Shown here: positions 43,959 through 52,737 of the stretch, piece after piece
Numbering within the stretch: position 1 is the first letter of the stretch
Layout of the letters: every line of letters begins with the position of its first letter
Source of the DNA: Labilibaculum euxinicum
GTDB taxonomy: Bacteria > Bacteroidota > Bacteroidia > Bacteroidales > Marinifilaceae
Direction of reading: 5' to 3'
Length of the DNA stretch: 64,000 nucleotides
NCBI RefSeq assembly: GCF_009795715.1
Contig: NZ_WTCR01000003.1
Location: forward strand, 1 to 64,000
Made by a program: the position numbers and the translations under genes
The notes under the pieces: model-generated
What the model was told of the DNA's origin: nothing
Databases searched by the model: none
What the model saw: only the letters and a program-made list of their open reading frames with translations

Positions 43959-44166
43959 GTAATTCCGAATGAGTGTTATGGTGTTGCGAATAAATTATAA
44001 CCCCTTCATATAATACTCCTTCCCCTCGAATTTAAATAATACCATTGAATTAAATACAAAAGCATCCTAAATGAGAAACATAAAGACCCTCTTGTAACTA
44101 TGGTTAGGTGTATTTTTATTGAGTTGCCCAAGAGGCTTGTTGTTTTAAACTAAAATCTATCTTATT
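43959..44166. promoter_or_regulatory. Leader region of the PUL
   Basis: This AT-rich stretch precedes the SusC gene and should hold the promoter of the polysaccharide locus. CGAATAAA near 43988 is the reverse complement of the TTTATTCG at 43952. I could not assign a confident -33/-7 promoter pair. No ORF or RNA gene is seen. Confidence 0.35.
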
Positions 44167-47100
44167 ATGAAATTGAAATTTAGTGTACGCATGAGATGGT
44201 TGAATGGAGAATATAGAGTTCTTCTTGCCATTGTGCTGATGAATTTAATTGTGTTGCCCGTTTTTGGGCAAAAAATACCAATATCGGGCGTTGTAAAGTC
44301 GAGTTCGGATGGTGATGCTCTGCCGGGTGTAAATGTCATCATAAAAGGGACATATCAAGGGACTATTACTGATATCAATGGCGCCTATAGCTTAGAGGTT
44401 GAAGATGGAGAAACATTGGTTTTTTCGTTTATAGGTTTTGAAACGAAAGAGGTTTCTGTCAAAGGACAAAATGTGATTAATGTTTCATTAAAAGATGAAT
44501 CTCAGCTTATAAATGATGTTGTTGTAATAGGTTATGGAACAACAACCCGTAAAAATATAACCGGTGCCATTTCGTCAATTAGTGCAGATGAAATTGTTAA
44601 AACCAATCCTACAACTTTAACTCAGGCTTTACAAGGGCAAGTGGCGGGAGTTATGGTGCAGGCTGTATCAGGGCGTCCAGGATCTGGAAATAGTGTTTCA
44701 ATTCGAGGTATCACTTCTTTGGGAGGTTCTCAGCCCTTATATGTAATTGATGGTGTACGTATGTCAAAAGGTAGTGATCCAACAGTAGGATTAAATACGG
44801 ACGATATCGCATCGGTTGATGTTTTGAAAGATGCTTCGGCCACCGCCATTTATGGTACTGATGGTACAGATGGGGTAATTATTATCACTACCAAACGTGG
44901 GCATGTTGGAGCTCCAACCATATCTTATGGTTATAAATATTCTTTATCCGAAGTGCCTAAAAAATACGATTTGATGAATTTAAAAGAGTATGCAACTTTT
45001 TTGAATGAACGAAGCCAGGATAATACTTGGTCTTTTGATGCCAGACCAGAGTTTGCCAATCCAGAATATTTAGGTGAGGGTACGGATTGGCAGGATGCTT
45101 TATTTAGAATGGCTCCTACTCATGACCATACGATTAGTGTAAATGGTGGAGATGAAGTGACACAATATGTGTTGTCTGGATCATATAATAATACGGAAGG
45201 TATTGCCTTGGGTTCAAGTTTTGAAAGGATGACTTTCAAGCTTAAATTGGATAACCAAACAACCAAATGGATGAAAATAGGTACAGATGTGTCATTTTCA
45301 TATGTTAAAGAAAATAAAAGTGAGTCCTCTGGTGGTGTTATTCAGAAAGCTTTAGAGATGAGGCCTAATATCCCTGTACAAAATGCTGATGGGAGCTATG
45401 GTGGTTCAACTGAAGACTTGGGTTGGGTACCACCTCAGCCAAACCCATATGCATTAGCGCTTATTAATGACAACAAAGAAAAAAGTAGAGTGTTACGGAA
45501 TAATTCGTATGCTGAAATTAACTTTATAAAAGGCTTAAAGTTGAGAAATGAATTTGGGGTGAGTTTCACTGATTGGACTGCTGATAAGTTTGAACCAACT
45601 TATGAGTTGGGAAATGCAATAAGGGATATAAATTCTTCATTTTATCAATATAGGCAGAGTCAATATTTGTCTGTAAGCAATTACCTTACATATAATCATA
45701 TGTTTGCAGATCATTATAACTTGACAGCGATGGTTGGTCATGAGGCTCAGCTTTCTAAAGGCGAAGATGTATCTGCTGGGCGTAGTGATTTCCCTTCAAA
45801 TACTGTAAAAACCATTGGTGCAGGAGATGCAACCACAGCTACCAATAATGGTCGTAAAACGCATAATTCAACAGAATCATACTTTGGACGGGTTGACCTA
45901 GGTTTATTTGATAAATATATTTTACAAGGAAATGTTCGTTACGACGGTTCATCAATTTATGCTAAGGAAAATCGATGGATCTTGTCTTATTCAGGATCTG
46001 TTGCATGGAACATTAAAAATGAAAACTTTCTGAAAAATATACATGTGATTAATGCCTTAAAATTACGTGGCGGATATGGTTTAACGAACAGAGCCGGGGG
46101 GACTGATTATGCTTATGCATCCGTGCTTTCTGCATGGCCAACAGCTCTATCTGGCGTATCTCAAATTACCACAAAAATTGGAAGCCCTGATTTGACATGG
46201 GAGCAAACGAAGTCTTCCAATATAGGGCTTGATGTTACTTTGTTTGATTGGCGATTAAATATTGGATTAGATTTTTATCTTAAACAAACTGATGAACTGG
46301 CCTTACAAGTGTCATTGCCTTCATATGCTGATACAGGAATAGGTTATGTCCCAGGTACAATAGATGCGCCATATGGCAATTTGGGATCCATGGAAAACAA
46401 AGGTTTTGAGTTTAAAATCGGATCCACTAATATTAAAACCAATAACTTTACCTGGAAGACCAATTTTACCTTTTCTCTTAATAGAAATAAAGTTGTTAAG
46501 TTAAATTCAGAAGGTGCTTTTATTAAAGGTGATTTAAGCAGAACTGTTGCCGGAAGGGCAATAGGTGAATTTTATGGCTATGAAGTAGAAGGTGTTTATG
46601 CCAGCCCTGTTGACTTTTTAGGTGATGAGGCAAAAGGTATCCTTCCTCATGCAAGGCCGGCTAAAAACGGAGAAATATTACCTTATGGCAAGGCTGGAGG
46701 TAGTATTTGGTATGGCGACCTTATGTTTAAGGATCAAAACGGCGATGGCATCATTGATGAAAGTGACCAAACTTACCTTGGATCTCCAATTCCACTATTT
46801 CAGATTGGATTTAATAACTCAGTTACCTTTAAGAATTTTGATTTGAATATTTTCTTTAGTGGTAGCTATGGCAATAAAATATATAATAAAATCCGCATTA
46901 ATACAGAAAATCCACGTGCTAATCTCTCCTACTTTAGTTCAATGAAAGATTATGCCAAACTTGCATTGGTAGACCCGGAAGGATCTGACAGTGATGTGAA
47001 CAATGTATATGTTGTGAATGCTGATACTAAGATTCATGGGGTTAGAAATGACGATACCAATGGAAACACAAGAACTTCAGACAGGTATATTGAAGATGGG

Positions 47101-47346
47101 TCATTCTTAAAATGTAAAAGTGTTACTTTAGGATATAGATTTTCAGAACACCTGCTTCGTAAAGCGAATATTTCTTCTTTAAGGGTTTATGCGTCTGTAA
47201 CCAACTTATTTACAATCACTAACTATTCTGGTCTTGACCCGGAAATTGGATCATGGAATCCTAGGAATGCTGGAGTTGATAGCGGTTATTATCCTCAGCC
47301 AAGGATATTTACATTTGGTGTAAATTTATCTTTATCAAATAAATAA
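44167..47346 (+). CDS. SusC/RagA-family TonB-dependent outer-membrane transporter
   Basis: This 1059-residue protein has a signal peptide ending VFGQ. A carboxypeptidase-regulatory-like domain (about 38-115; ISGVVKSSSDGDALPGVNV, DINGAYSLEV) is followed by a TonB plug (about 120-240; VVVIGYGTTTRKNITGAISS, IDGVRMSK, SVDVLKDASATAIYGT) and a 22-strand-type barrel to the end (FGVNLSLSNK). Such proteins import oligosaccharides across the outer membrane using TonB energy, with a SusD lid. The plug motif reads YGTDGTDGVIIITTKRG where YGSRGANG is more common, a modest variation. It is followed 14 bp later by SusD, so the pair is co-transcribed. It is the first gene of the PUL. Confidence 0.95.
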   Translation: MKLKFSVRMRWLNGEYRVLLAIVLMNLIVLPVFGQKIPISGVVKSSSDGDALPGVNVIIKGTYQGTITDINGAYSLEVEDGETLVFSFIGFETKEVSVKGQNVINVSLKDESQLINDVVVIGYGTTTRKNITGAISSISADEIVKTNPTTLTQALQGQVAGVMVQAVSGRPGSGNSVSIRGITSLGGSQPLYVIDGVRMSKGSDPTVGLNTDDIASVDVLKDASATAIYGTDGTDGVIIITTKRGHVGAPTISYGYKYSLSEVPKKYDLMNLKEYATFLNERSQDNTWSFDARPEFANPEYLGEGTDWQDALFRMAPTHDHTISVNGGDEVTQYVLSGSYNNTEGIALGSSFERMTFKLKLDNQTTKWMKIGTDVSFSYVKENKSESSGGVIQKALEMRPNIPVQNADGSYGGSTEDLGWVPPQPNPYALALINDNKEKSRVLRNNSYAEINFIKGLKLRNEFGVSFTDWTADKFEPTYELGNAIRDINSSFYQYRQSQYLSVSNYLTYNHMFADHYNLTAMVGHEAQLSKGEDVSAGRSDFPSNTVKTIGAGDATTATNNGRKTHNSTESYFGRVDLGLFDKYILQGNVRYDGSSIYAKENRWILSYSGSVAWNIKNENFLKNIHVINALKLRGGYGLTNRAGGTDYAYASVLSAWPTALSGVSQITTKIGSPDLTWEQTKSSNIGLDVTLFDWRLNIGLDFYLKQTDELALQVSLPSYADTGIGYVPGTIDAPYGNLGSMENKGFEFKIGSTNIKTNNFTWKTNFTFSLNRNKVVKLNSEGAFIKGDLSRTVAGRAIGEFYGYEVEGVYASPVDFLGDEAKGILPHARPAKNGEILPYGKAGGSIWYGDLMFKDQNGDGIIDESDQTYLGSPIPLFQIGFNNSVTFKNFDLNIFFSGSYGNKIYNKIRINTENPRANLSYFSSMKDYAKLALVDPEGSDSDVNNVYVVNADTKIHGVRNDDTNGNTRTSDRYIEDGSFLKCKSVTLGYRFSEHLLRKANISSLRVYASVTNLFTITNYSGLDPEIGSWNPRNAGVDSGYYPQPRIFTFGVNLSLSNK

Positions 47347-47360
47347 TTAAATAAATTGCT

Positions 47361-48941
47361 ATGAAATTAAAGTCAAAAATAATTTACTTAACTGTTGCTA
47401 TTGCAGGTCTTTTAGCTTCTTGTAGCGATACGTTTTTAGATCGTCCGCCACTATCTAACATCAGTTCAGGTAACTTTTATCAAACCTCTGAAGATTTAAG
47501 ATTGGCAACAGCTGCTTTATATGCTGGTGCTCAATGGGGGAGTTTGAGTTATTTTTCGTTCCTTCAAATCGGTGAAGTGATGAGTGGAAACATGATACTT
47601 GGTTATAATGATGATGCAGTTCAGATAAATAACTTTGCAGTTACTGGGTTGAATAGTGCTGTTATTACTTACTGGAGATCAATGTATGCTGTAATTCAGC
47701 ATTGTAATATTACGATTAATGCAATTACAGAGAAAGCTCCCAATACCATATCTGCAGAGGAAATAAACGGAGCAATTGCAGAAGCTAAATTTATACGCGG
47801 ATATGCTTATTTAAATCTTGCTGTTTTGTGGGGGGATGTTCCTATAATTGAGGATCTTAATGATTTGATAAATGACCCTTTGAAGGAGAGGAATATTGCG
47901 GATGACGTATATCAGTTTGTAGTAAACGATCTTACTTATGCTACAAAATATTTGCCGGTAAGCGATGAAAAGGGTAGGGTAACAACCTGGTCAGCACAAG
48001 GACTGCTTGCTAAAACTTATTTAACTTGGTCTGGGTTGAATTCTATATCTGGAGGGCAACGAAACGAAGCGCTTCTTGATAGTGCCAAACTGTACGCGGG
48101 AAATGTATGTCATGACAGTGGCTTAGAGTTAATGGATAGCTATGAAGACGTATTTAAGTATGAATTTACTGATGACGAAGAAATTTTATTTTCTCTTCAA
48201 TGGTCTCCTGTAGATCAAGGATGGCTGAATGGAAATATGCTTCAATTATTTTCAAGTGCAGGTTTCTCTATTAACGGAGTTACACCTTGGTTCGGTATTC
48301 GACCTACTTATGATATGTATCTGCAGTATTCAGAGGCAGATTCTGTTAGGCGTAAAGCTACTTTTATGTATAAAGGGGATCATTATGCTGAGTTAAATCA
48401 AGAAAAGGGAGGTGTAGACTATACAGGTGATGCTGGTTTAAAGAAACATATCGTAGGTAATGAAAAAGATGTTAATGCGCCAACAATGGGTGTATTCTCT
48501 TCGGCTGAACATACCCCTTTATTAAGACTGTCAGATGTTTATCTCGTGTATGCAGAAGCTATTTTAGGTAATAACGGCTCAACAAGCGATGCAGAAGCAC
48601 TGTTATACTTTAATAAAGTACATAAAAGAGCCGGCCTTGAAGCTGTAACTGAGATTAATGATGATGCAATGCTACGAGAAAGAAGGATTGAGTTGGCGGC
48701 AGAGAGTCAATATTGGATGGATTTAGTAAGACTTTCTTATTATAATCCTACTAAAGCTATTGGTCTTTTAAATGGAGGTGAAAGAGTGATATTTACACTT
48801 AATGATGCTGGGGTAGCAGAACCTCAAGATGCATATGGTATCATTACCCCGGCAAACATAAATACATTTAAACTACCAATCCCTTCAGATGAAATCACTG
48901 CAGATCCTAAGTTGTTGGATGAGCCGGTACCTTATTTTTAA
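47361..48941 (+). CDS. SusD/RagB-family glycan-binding lipoprotein
   Basis: This 526-residue protein has a lipoprotein signal ending LLASC (Cys21), then the typical FLDRPPLSNISSGNFYQT start. Helical TPR-like segments (AEAKFIRGYAYLNLAVLWGD, QGLLAKTYLTWSG) and the C-terminal SusD region (LRLSDVYLVYAEAILG, LRERRIELAAESQYWMDLVR) are all present, and the length is normal. It sits at the cell surface as the lid of the SusC barrel and binds the polysaccharide fragments to be imported. Its gene lies between susC-like and the surface-binding lipoprotein with very short gaps. Confidence 0.95.
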   Translation: MKLKSKIIYLTVAIAGLLASCSDTFLDRPPLSNISSGNFYQTSEDLRLATAALYAGAQWGSLSYFSFLQIGEVMSGNMILGYNDDAVQINNFAVTGLNSAVITYWRSMYAVIQHCNITINAITEKAPNTISAEEINGAIAEAKFIRGYAYLNLAVLWGDVPIIEDLNDLINDPLKERNIADDVYQFVVNDLTYATKYLPVSDEKGRVTTWSAQGLLAKTYLTWSGLNSISGGQRNEALLDSAKLYAGNVCHDSGLELMDSYEDVFKYEFTDDEEILFSLQWSPVDQGWLNGNMLQLFSSAGFSINGVTPWFGIRPTYDMYLQYSEADSVRRKATFMYKGDHYAELNQEKGGVDYTGDAGLKKHIVGNEKDVNAPTMGVFSSAEHTPLLRLSDVYLVYAEAILGNNGSTSDAEALLYFNKVHKRAGLEAVTEINDDAMLRERRIELAAESQYWMDLVRLSYYNPTKAIGLLNGGERVIFTLNDAGVAEPQDAYGIITPANINTFKLPIPSDEITADPKLLDEPVPYF

Positions 48942-48962
48942 TGAAAAATAAATAGAATAATT

Positions 48963-50204
48963 ATGAAAAAAATAATGTTTAATCGTATTCATTTCGCGAT
49001 GTTAGTCTGTTTTGTCATTTTAGGAATACAGCTTACGTCTTGTGAAAAAGAAGAGGATAATTCACCTGTTATTACAGGGATACGTAATTACGCTCCTGCC
49101 CCCAATGACACCATTCTTGATGTATTGGTTCCCGGACAGTATGTTGTATTGGAAGGTTCAAACCTTCAGAACGCATCGTTGATTACCTTTGATGGTATAC
49201 CAGCCACGATTGATAATGGTATATTAGCCGGGAATTATGCGGTGGTAAAGGTTCCTGATGTAATTCCTTTTCCTTTGGTGGCAGAGGTAGATGTAAACAA
49301 AGTTAGATTTGTTAACACCAATGGAGAAACAAGTTTTGATTTTCCAATACTTGCAGGGCCTCCTGCCATTACTGGCGTTTCAAATGAATTACCAACACCA
49401 GGTACTGTTGTTGCCATTAGTGGGACTAATTTGTTTCAAATTGAATCTTTTAGTTTTGGAGGTACAAATATTGCGGATTTTCAAATATCCGAAGACGGAA
49501 CATTTATTATATTTACTGCTCCGGAATTGACTCAAAGCGGGCCAGTAAAAGTTGTTACAAGATCAGGAGTTGATTCTACAATTTTTGCAGTGAATGATTT
49601 TGAAACTGGGATGTTATGTAATTTTGATGATATAAATACTTTCAGTTGGGGTGCAGAAATTAAAAATGATAGTCAAGAGTTCCCTGGTAATCAAGGTAAT
49701 TTTGCAGTATTAAACAGTGATGTTCTTGCTCCGTGGTCCGGCGACTGGTGGTCCGGTGGTCGTAGTATTAATCTAAATAGTACGCAATTAGTGTCTGTTG
49801 AAGATTTGGACTTACCTGTTGATAATTTTGCCCTTAAGTTTGAGCTTAATGTTCCCGGCGATTGGATTGGAACTCAATTGTATGTTATAAAAGATTATTC
49901 TTTTGAAGCGGACCCATCCTACCAGATGCTTTGGGAGCCTTGGTTAGTAGCTAATGGAGCCCAAACTTTCTCAGCAACTACTGCTGGTCAGTGGGTGACA
50001 GTAACTTTACCGCTAACAATGTTTAAAGTAGCCGATAGCGATGGCCTACCTGGCAAAGGTGACAGTGTTGCCAGTTTAGTTGACTTGCTAGGTGATGCCG
50101 GGAGTGGTGGCATAACTATATATACAGCCAATAAAACTGAAGTAGCAACTGAAACTGGTTTCCGAGGTGCTTTTGATAACATTAGGATTATAAGAATTAA
50201 ATAA
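48963..50204 (+). CDS. Surface glycan-binding lipoprotein with IPT/TIG domains (SusE-position)
   Basis: This 413-residue protein has a lipoprotein signal ending LTSC. Two IPT/TIG-like Ig domains (about 30-125, VLVPGQYVVLEGSNLQ; about 130-215, PTPGTVVAISGTNLFQ) lead to a C-terminal beta-sandwich (about 220-413) rich in exposed aromatics (WSGDWWSGG, YQMLWEPWLV, FRGAFDNIRI) like the binding domains of surface glycan-binding proteins. Its place immediately after susC/susD is the usual SusE/SGBP position. It likely captures polysaccharide at the surface for the GH5 endo-enzyme and SusCD. A strong terminator follows its stop, so the downstream enzymes probably have their own promoter or depend on read-through. 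Confidence 0.87.
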   Translation: MKKIMFNRIHFAMLVCFVILGIQLTSCEKEEDNSPVITGIRNYAPAPNDTILDVLVPGQYVVLEGSNLQNASLITFDGIPATIDNGILAGNYAVVKVPDVIPFPLVAEVDVNKVRFVNTNGETSFDFPILAGPPAITGVSNELPTPGTVVAISGTNLFQIESFSFGGTNIADFQISEDGTFIIFTAPELTQSGPVKVVTRSGVDSTIFAVNDFETGMLCNFDDINTFSWGAEIKNDSQEFPGNQGNFAVLNSDVLAPWSGDWWSGGRSINLNSTQLVSVEDLDLPVDNFALKFELNVPGDWIGTQLYVIKDYSFEADPSYQMLWEPWLVANGAQTFSATTAGQWVTVTLPLTMFKVADSDGLPGKGDSVASLVDLLGDAGSGGITIYTANKTEVATETGFRGAFDNIRIIRIK

Positions 50205-50235
50205 CTGTTTAACTGAAACAATAGTTAATCTTATA

Positions 50236-50287
50236 TAGGCCTGTAGGTTTTTACTTCAGATAGTAATTCCTGCAGGCCTAATTTTTT
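50236..50287 (+). terminator. Rho-independent terminator after the SusCD/binder genes
   Basis: TAGGCCTGTAGG (50236-50247) pairs with CCTGCAGGCCTA (50269-50280), with one G-T wobble, followed by ATTTTTTG. It starts 31 bases after the stop codon of the glycan-binding lipoprotein. Confidence 0.88.
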
Positions 50288-51085
50288 GTATGGTAAAAAA
50301 TATACAATGGATTAGTTTGTCAGAAAAAATATGAATGCCGATACGGTTAAATCAATTATCCGCAACTCCTTTTTTTAATAATTGCGATAAGGAATGTTTT
50401 GGTATTAATTTTAAAGCTCACACTTCAAAAAATGGAATTTTCGGGCTTTTTTTTCTATTTTATTTTTTCGGACAGTTATGCCTTAAAGCAGGAATAAATA
50501 TGTAGTTAGTTTCAACAAACACTATTTGCTCTGAGGTTGTTGCTAAATAGCAAAATAATGGAAATAATACATTTATACCCCCTTTGTAAAACATGGAGCC
50601 CCTTGGGAGTTTGGAGAATACGATATATTTAAATTGTCGTTTATTTGAAACTTACAGGTGTGTAATGTTTTGGATGAAAGAATTTTAAAGTCGTTAGATT
50701 ATAGTCGCTTATGATAGAAATTGTAAAATATGACAATGGAATGAGAAAGACTAGTACTAAAGTGATGTTGTTAATTGCATTTGCTTTCTTTTTAAACTTC
50801 TTCTCCGAAGCGTCGCAATTGTATGTGGACACAAATTATCATCCTTATGATGATAAAATATTGAGAAAAATAACAGCAGCATTAAATTAATAAAAGAGGT
50901 AGGTTCAATGTTGTCTGCAAGAGACATTTGGCATGAGATAGTTACGAGCCTGCCGAAGGACAGTTCGATTTTGAATGGTTCAATACCGTTATGGATTTAA
51001 TTAAATGATGCAAGGATTTCTTTGGAACGAGTTGAAAGTATATTGAAGTAGTATTGATTATGTATTAATTAGAAACAAAAAGAGA
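50288..51085. other. Long gap between PUL transport genes and enzymes; decayed sequence
   Basis: Nearly 800 bases hold no full-length gene. A 49-codon frame with a signal peptide lies at 50741-50890, and further partial frames (SARDIWHEIVTSLP near 50920) suggest a broken exported protein. The remaining AT-rich sequence probably contains the promoter for the GH5 gene at 51086, but I could not place it. Confidence 0.5.
50741..50890 (+). pseudogene. Small signal-peptide-bearing frame, probable gene remnant
   Basis: The frame MRKTSTKVMLLIAFAFFLNF continues FSEASQLYVDTNYHPYDDKI and ends ALN-stop. It has a convincing signal peptide (cleaved near SEA) but only about 25 mature residues. In-frame ATG 30 bases upstream (50711) gives a longer, less likely start. 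An intact export signal with almost no mature protein, followed by more coding-like sequence in another frame, fits a gene cut short by mutation. A genuine small exported peptide cannot be excluded. Confidence 0.4.
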
Positions 51086-52537
51086 ATGAAGTTAAATGTT
51101 TATTTTAAAGGGTTAGTGATTTTTATTACGATCATGTCTTTTTTTTCATGTAAGAAAGAGGCAGGTGTAGAGTCAGTTTTAAATGTTTCTCAAACTGAGA
51201 TTAACGTAGAACCCGATGGAGGTGAGGATTTATTTACTATTGAATGTAGTGATGAATGGACAATAAATAATAATGCATCTACCTGGGTACAAGTAAGCGT
51301 TACAGCAGGTAATAGTGGTACTACTTCGGTTGACGTTACAATTGAAGCTAATAATACTGGTAATCATAGGAGTGGTATTTTGACTATAAACTCATCGAAT
51401 GGTCAAGCAAGGAGAGTGACTGTTGATCAGGCTGCAAATCTATATCCTTCCTACAATACATCACCATTAGCTCCTGATGCAACAGGGATGAGCAGTACTG
51501 CTGTAGAATTGGCAGCAAAAATGACCTTGGGAATTAATATTGGTAATACCTTAGAGGCAACTCCTGGGGGCGAAAACGCTTGGGGCAATCCTAACATTAC
51601 AAAAGAATATGTTGGAGCCATCAAGAATTTAGGGTTTAATGCCGTTCGTCTTCCATGTTCATGGGATCAGTATGCAGATCAAACGACTGCAAAAATAGAT
51701 CAGGCATGGATGGACCGCGTTAAGGAAGTGGTACAGTACTGTGTTGATAATGATATGTATGTGCTTCTTAACATCCATTGGGATGGAGGTTGGTTAGAAA
51801 ATAACTGTACTCCTGAGATGAAAGAATCGGTAAATGAGAAACAGAGAGCTTACTGGGAGCAAATAGCAACGGCAATGCGAGACTTTGATGAGCATTTGAT
51901 GTTTGCCAGTGCCAATGAACCAGCCGTAGATGATGCTGCTAAGATGGAGGTGCTAAGTTCTTATCACCAGACCTTCGTCAATGCTGTTCGGTCTACTGGC
52001 GGAAGAAACAGCTATAGAGTGCTTGTAGTTCAAGGACCTAGCACAAATATCGAAAAAAGTAATGATTTAATGGATATGCCCACAGACGAGATAGAGGGAC
52101 GTATGATGGCTGAGGTTCATTTTTATTCTCCTTCTCAATTCTGTATCTTGAAAGAAGACGTAGATTGGGGGAAAATGGCCTTCTATTGGGGAAATGGGTT
52201 TCATTCAACGATTGAGCCTGAACGTAATGCCACCTATGGAGAAGAAGATGCGGTAGATGCATCTATGGCTTTGGCAAAGGCGAAGTTTGTAGATAATGGA
52301 GTCCCGGTGATTTTGGGAGAGTATGGTACTTATAGGCGTGATAATGAACAATATGTACCTAAAGATTTGGAGCTCCACAATAACTCCGTGGATTATTGGA
52401 TGACCTATGTGACAAAAAAGGCTCTTGAAAACGGTTTGATTCCATTTTATTGGGATATTGGTGGAGCCGTGGACAGACAGAACTATACCGTAAAGGACCA
52501 ACGTACTATTGATGCTATTATAGAAGCGACTAAGTAA
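51086..52537 (+). CDS. GH5 endo-glycanase with BACON domain, lipoprotein
   Basis: This 483-residue protein has a lipoprotein signal ending FFSC. A BACON domain (about 32-118; NVSQTEINVEPDGGEDLFTI, STWVQVSV, RRVTVDQ) precedes a GH5 barrel (about 135-483). The likely acid/base is Glu278 in SANEP and the nucleophile Glu412 in LGEYG. MTLGINIGNTLEATPGG and HFYSPSQFCILKEDVDWGKM resemble endo-beta-1,4-glucanase/xyloglucanase-type GH5 (subfamily 4 is plausible, not proven). BACON domains in such enzymes are thought to hold the catalytic module away from the membrane or bind mucin/glycans. As a surface endo-enzyme it would make the fragments taken up by SusCD. Confidence 0.9.
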   Translation: MKLNVYFKGLVIFITIMSFFSCKKEAGVESVLNVSQTEINVEPDGGEDLFTIECSDEWTINNNASTWVQVSVTAGNSGTTSVDVTIEANNTGNHRSGILTINSSNGQARRVTVDQAANLYPSYNTSPLAPDATGMSSTAVELAAKMTLGINIGNTLEATPGGENAWGNPNITKEYVGAIKNLGFNAVRLPCSWDQYADQTTAKIDQAWMDRVKEVVQYCVDNDMYVLLNIHWDGGWLENNCTPEMKESVNEKQRAYWEQIATAMRDFDEHLMFASANEPAVDDAAKMEVLSSYHQTFVNAVRSTGGRNSYRVLVVQGPSTNIEKSNDLMDMPTDEIEGRMMAEVHFYSPSQFCILKEDVDWGKMAFYWGNGFHSTIEPERNATYGEEDAVDASMALAKAKFVDNGVPVILGEYGTYRRDNEQYVPKDLELHNNSVDYWMTYVTKKALENGLIPFYWDIGGAVDRQNYTVKDQRTIDAIIEATK

Positions 52538-52572
52538 TATTAATTACCGATTTATAATGCTTTAGTAGTTCA

Positions 52573-52630
52573 ATAAATAATTTGTAATCATCCCCGACAC
52601 TTGTGCCGGGGATGATTACAAATTATTTAT
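52573..52630. terminator. Very long perfect hairpin after the GH5 gene
   Basis: Bases 52573-52596 and 52607-52630 are perfect reverse complements over 24 bp, and the loop side adds a further CAC/GTG pairing. The outer part is AT-rich (ATAAATAATTT...AAATTATTTAT) and the inner part GC-rich (CCCCG...CGGGG), so it can terminate transcription with its own T-rich tail in either direction. It starts 35 bases after the GH5 stop. Confidence 0.82.
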
Positions 52631-52737
52631 GATAAGTAAAGAACATAAAAAAAAATACACTTTGTACTGTTTAAGTTGTTTAGGGTTTTTACACTCTTGG
52701 AATGATTGAGGGGCTTTAAATCAATAAAACAACCATT

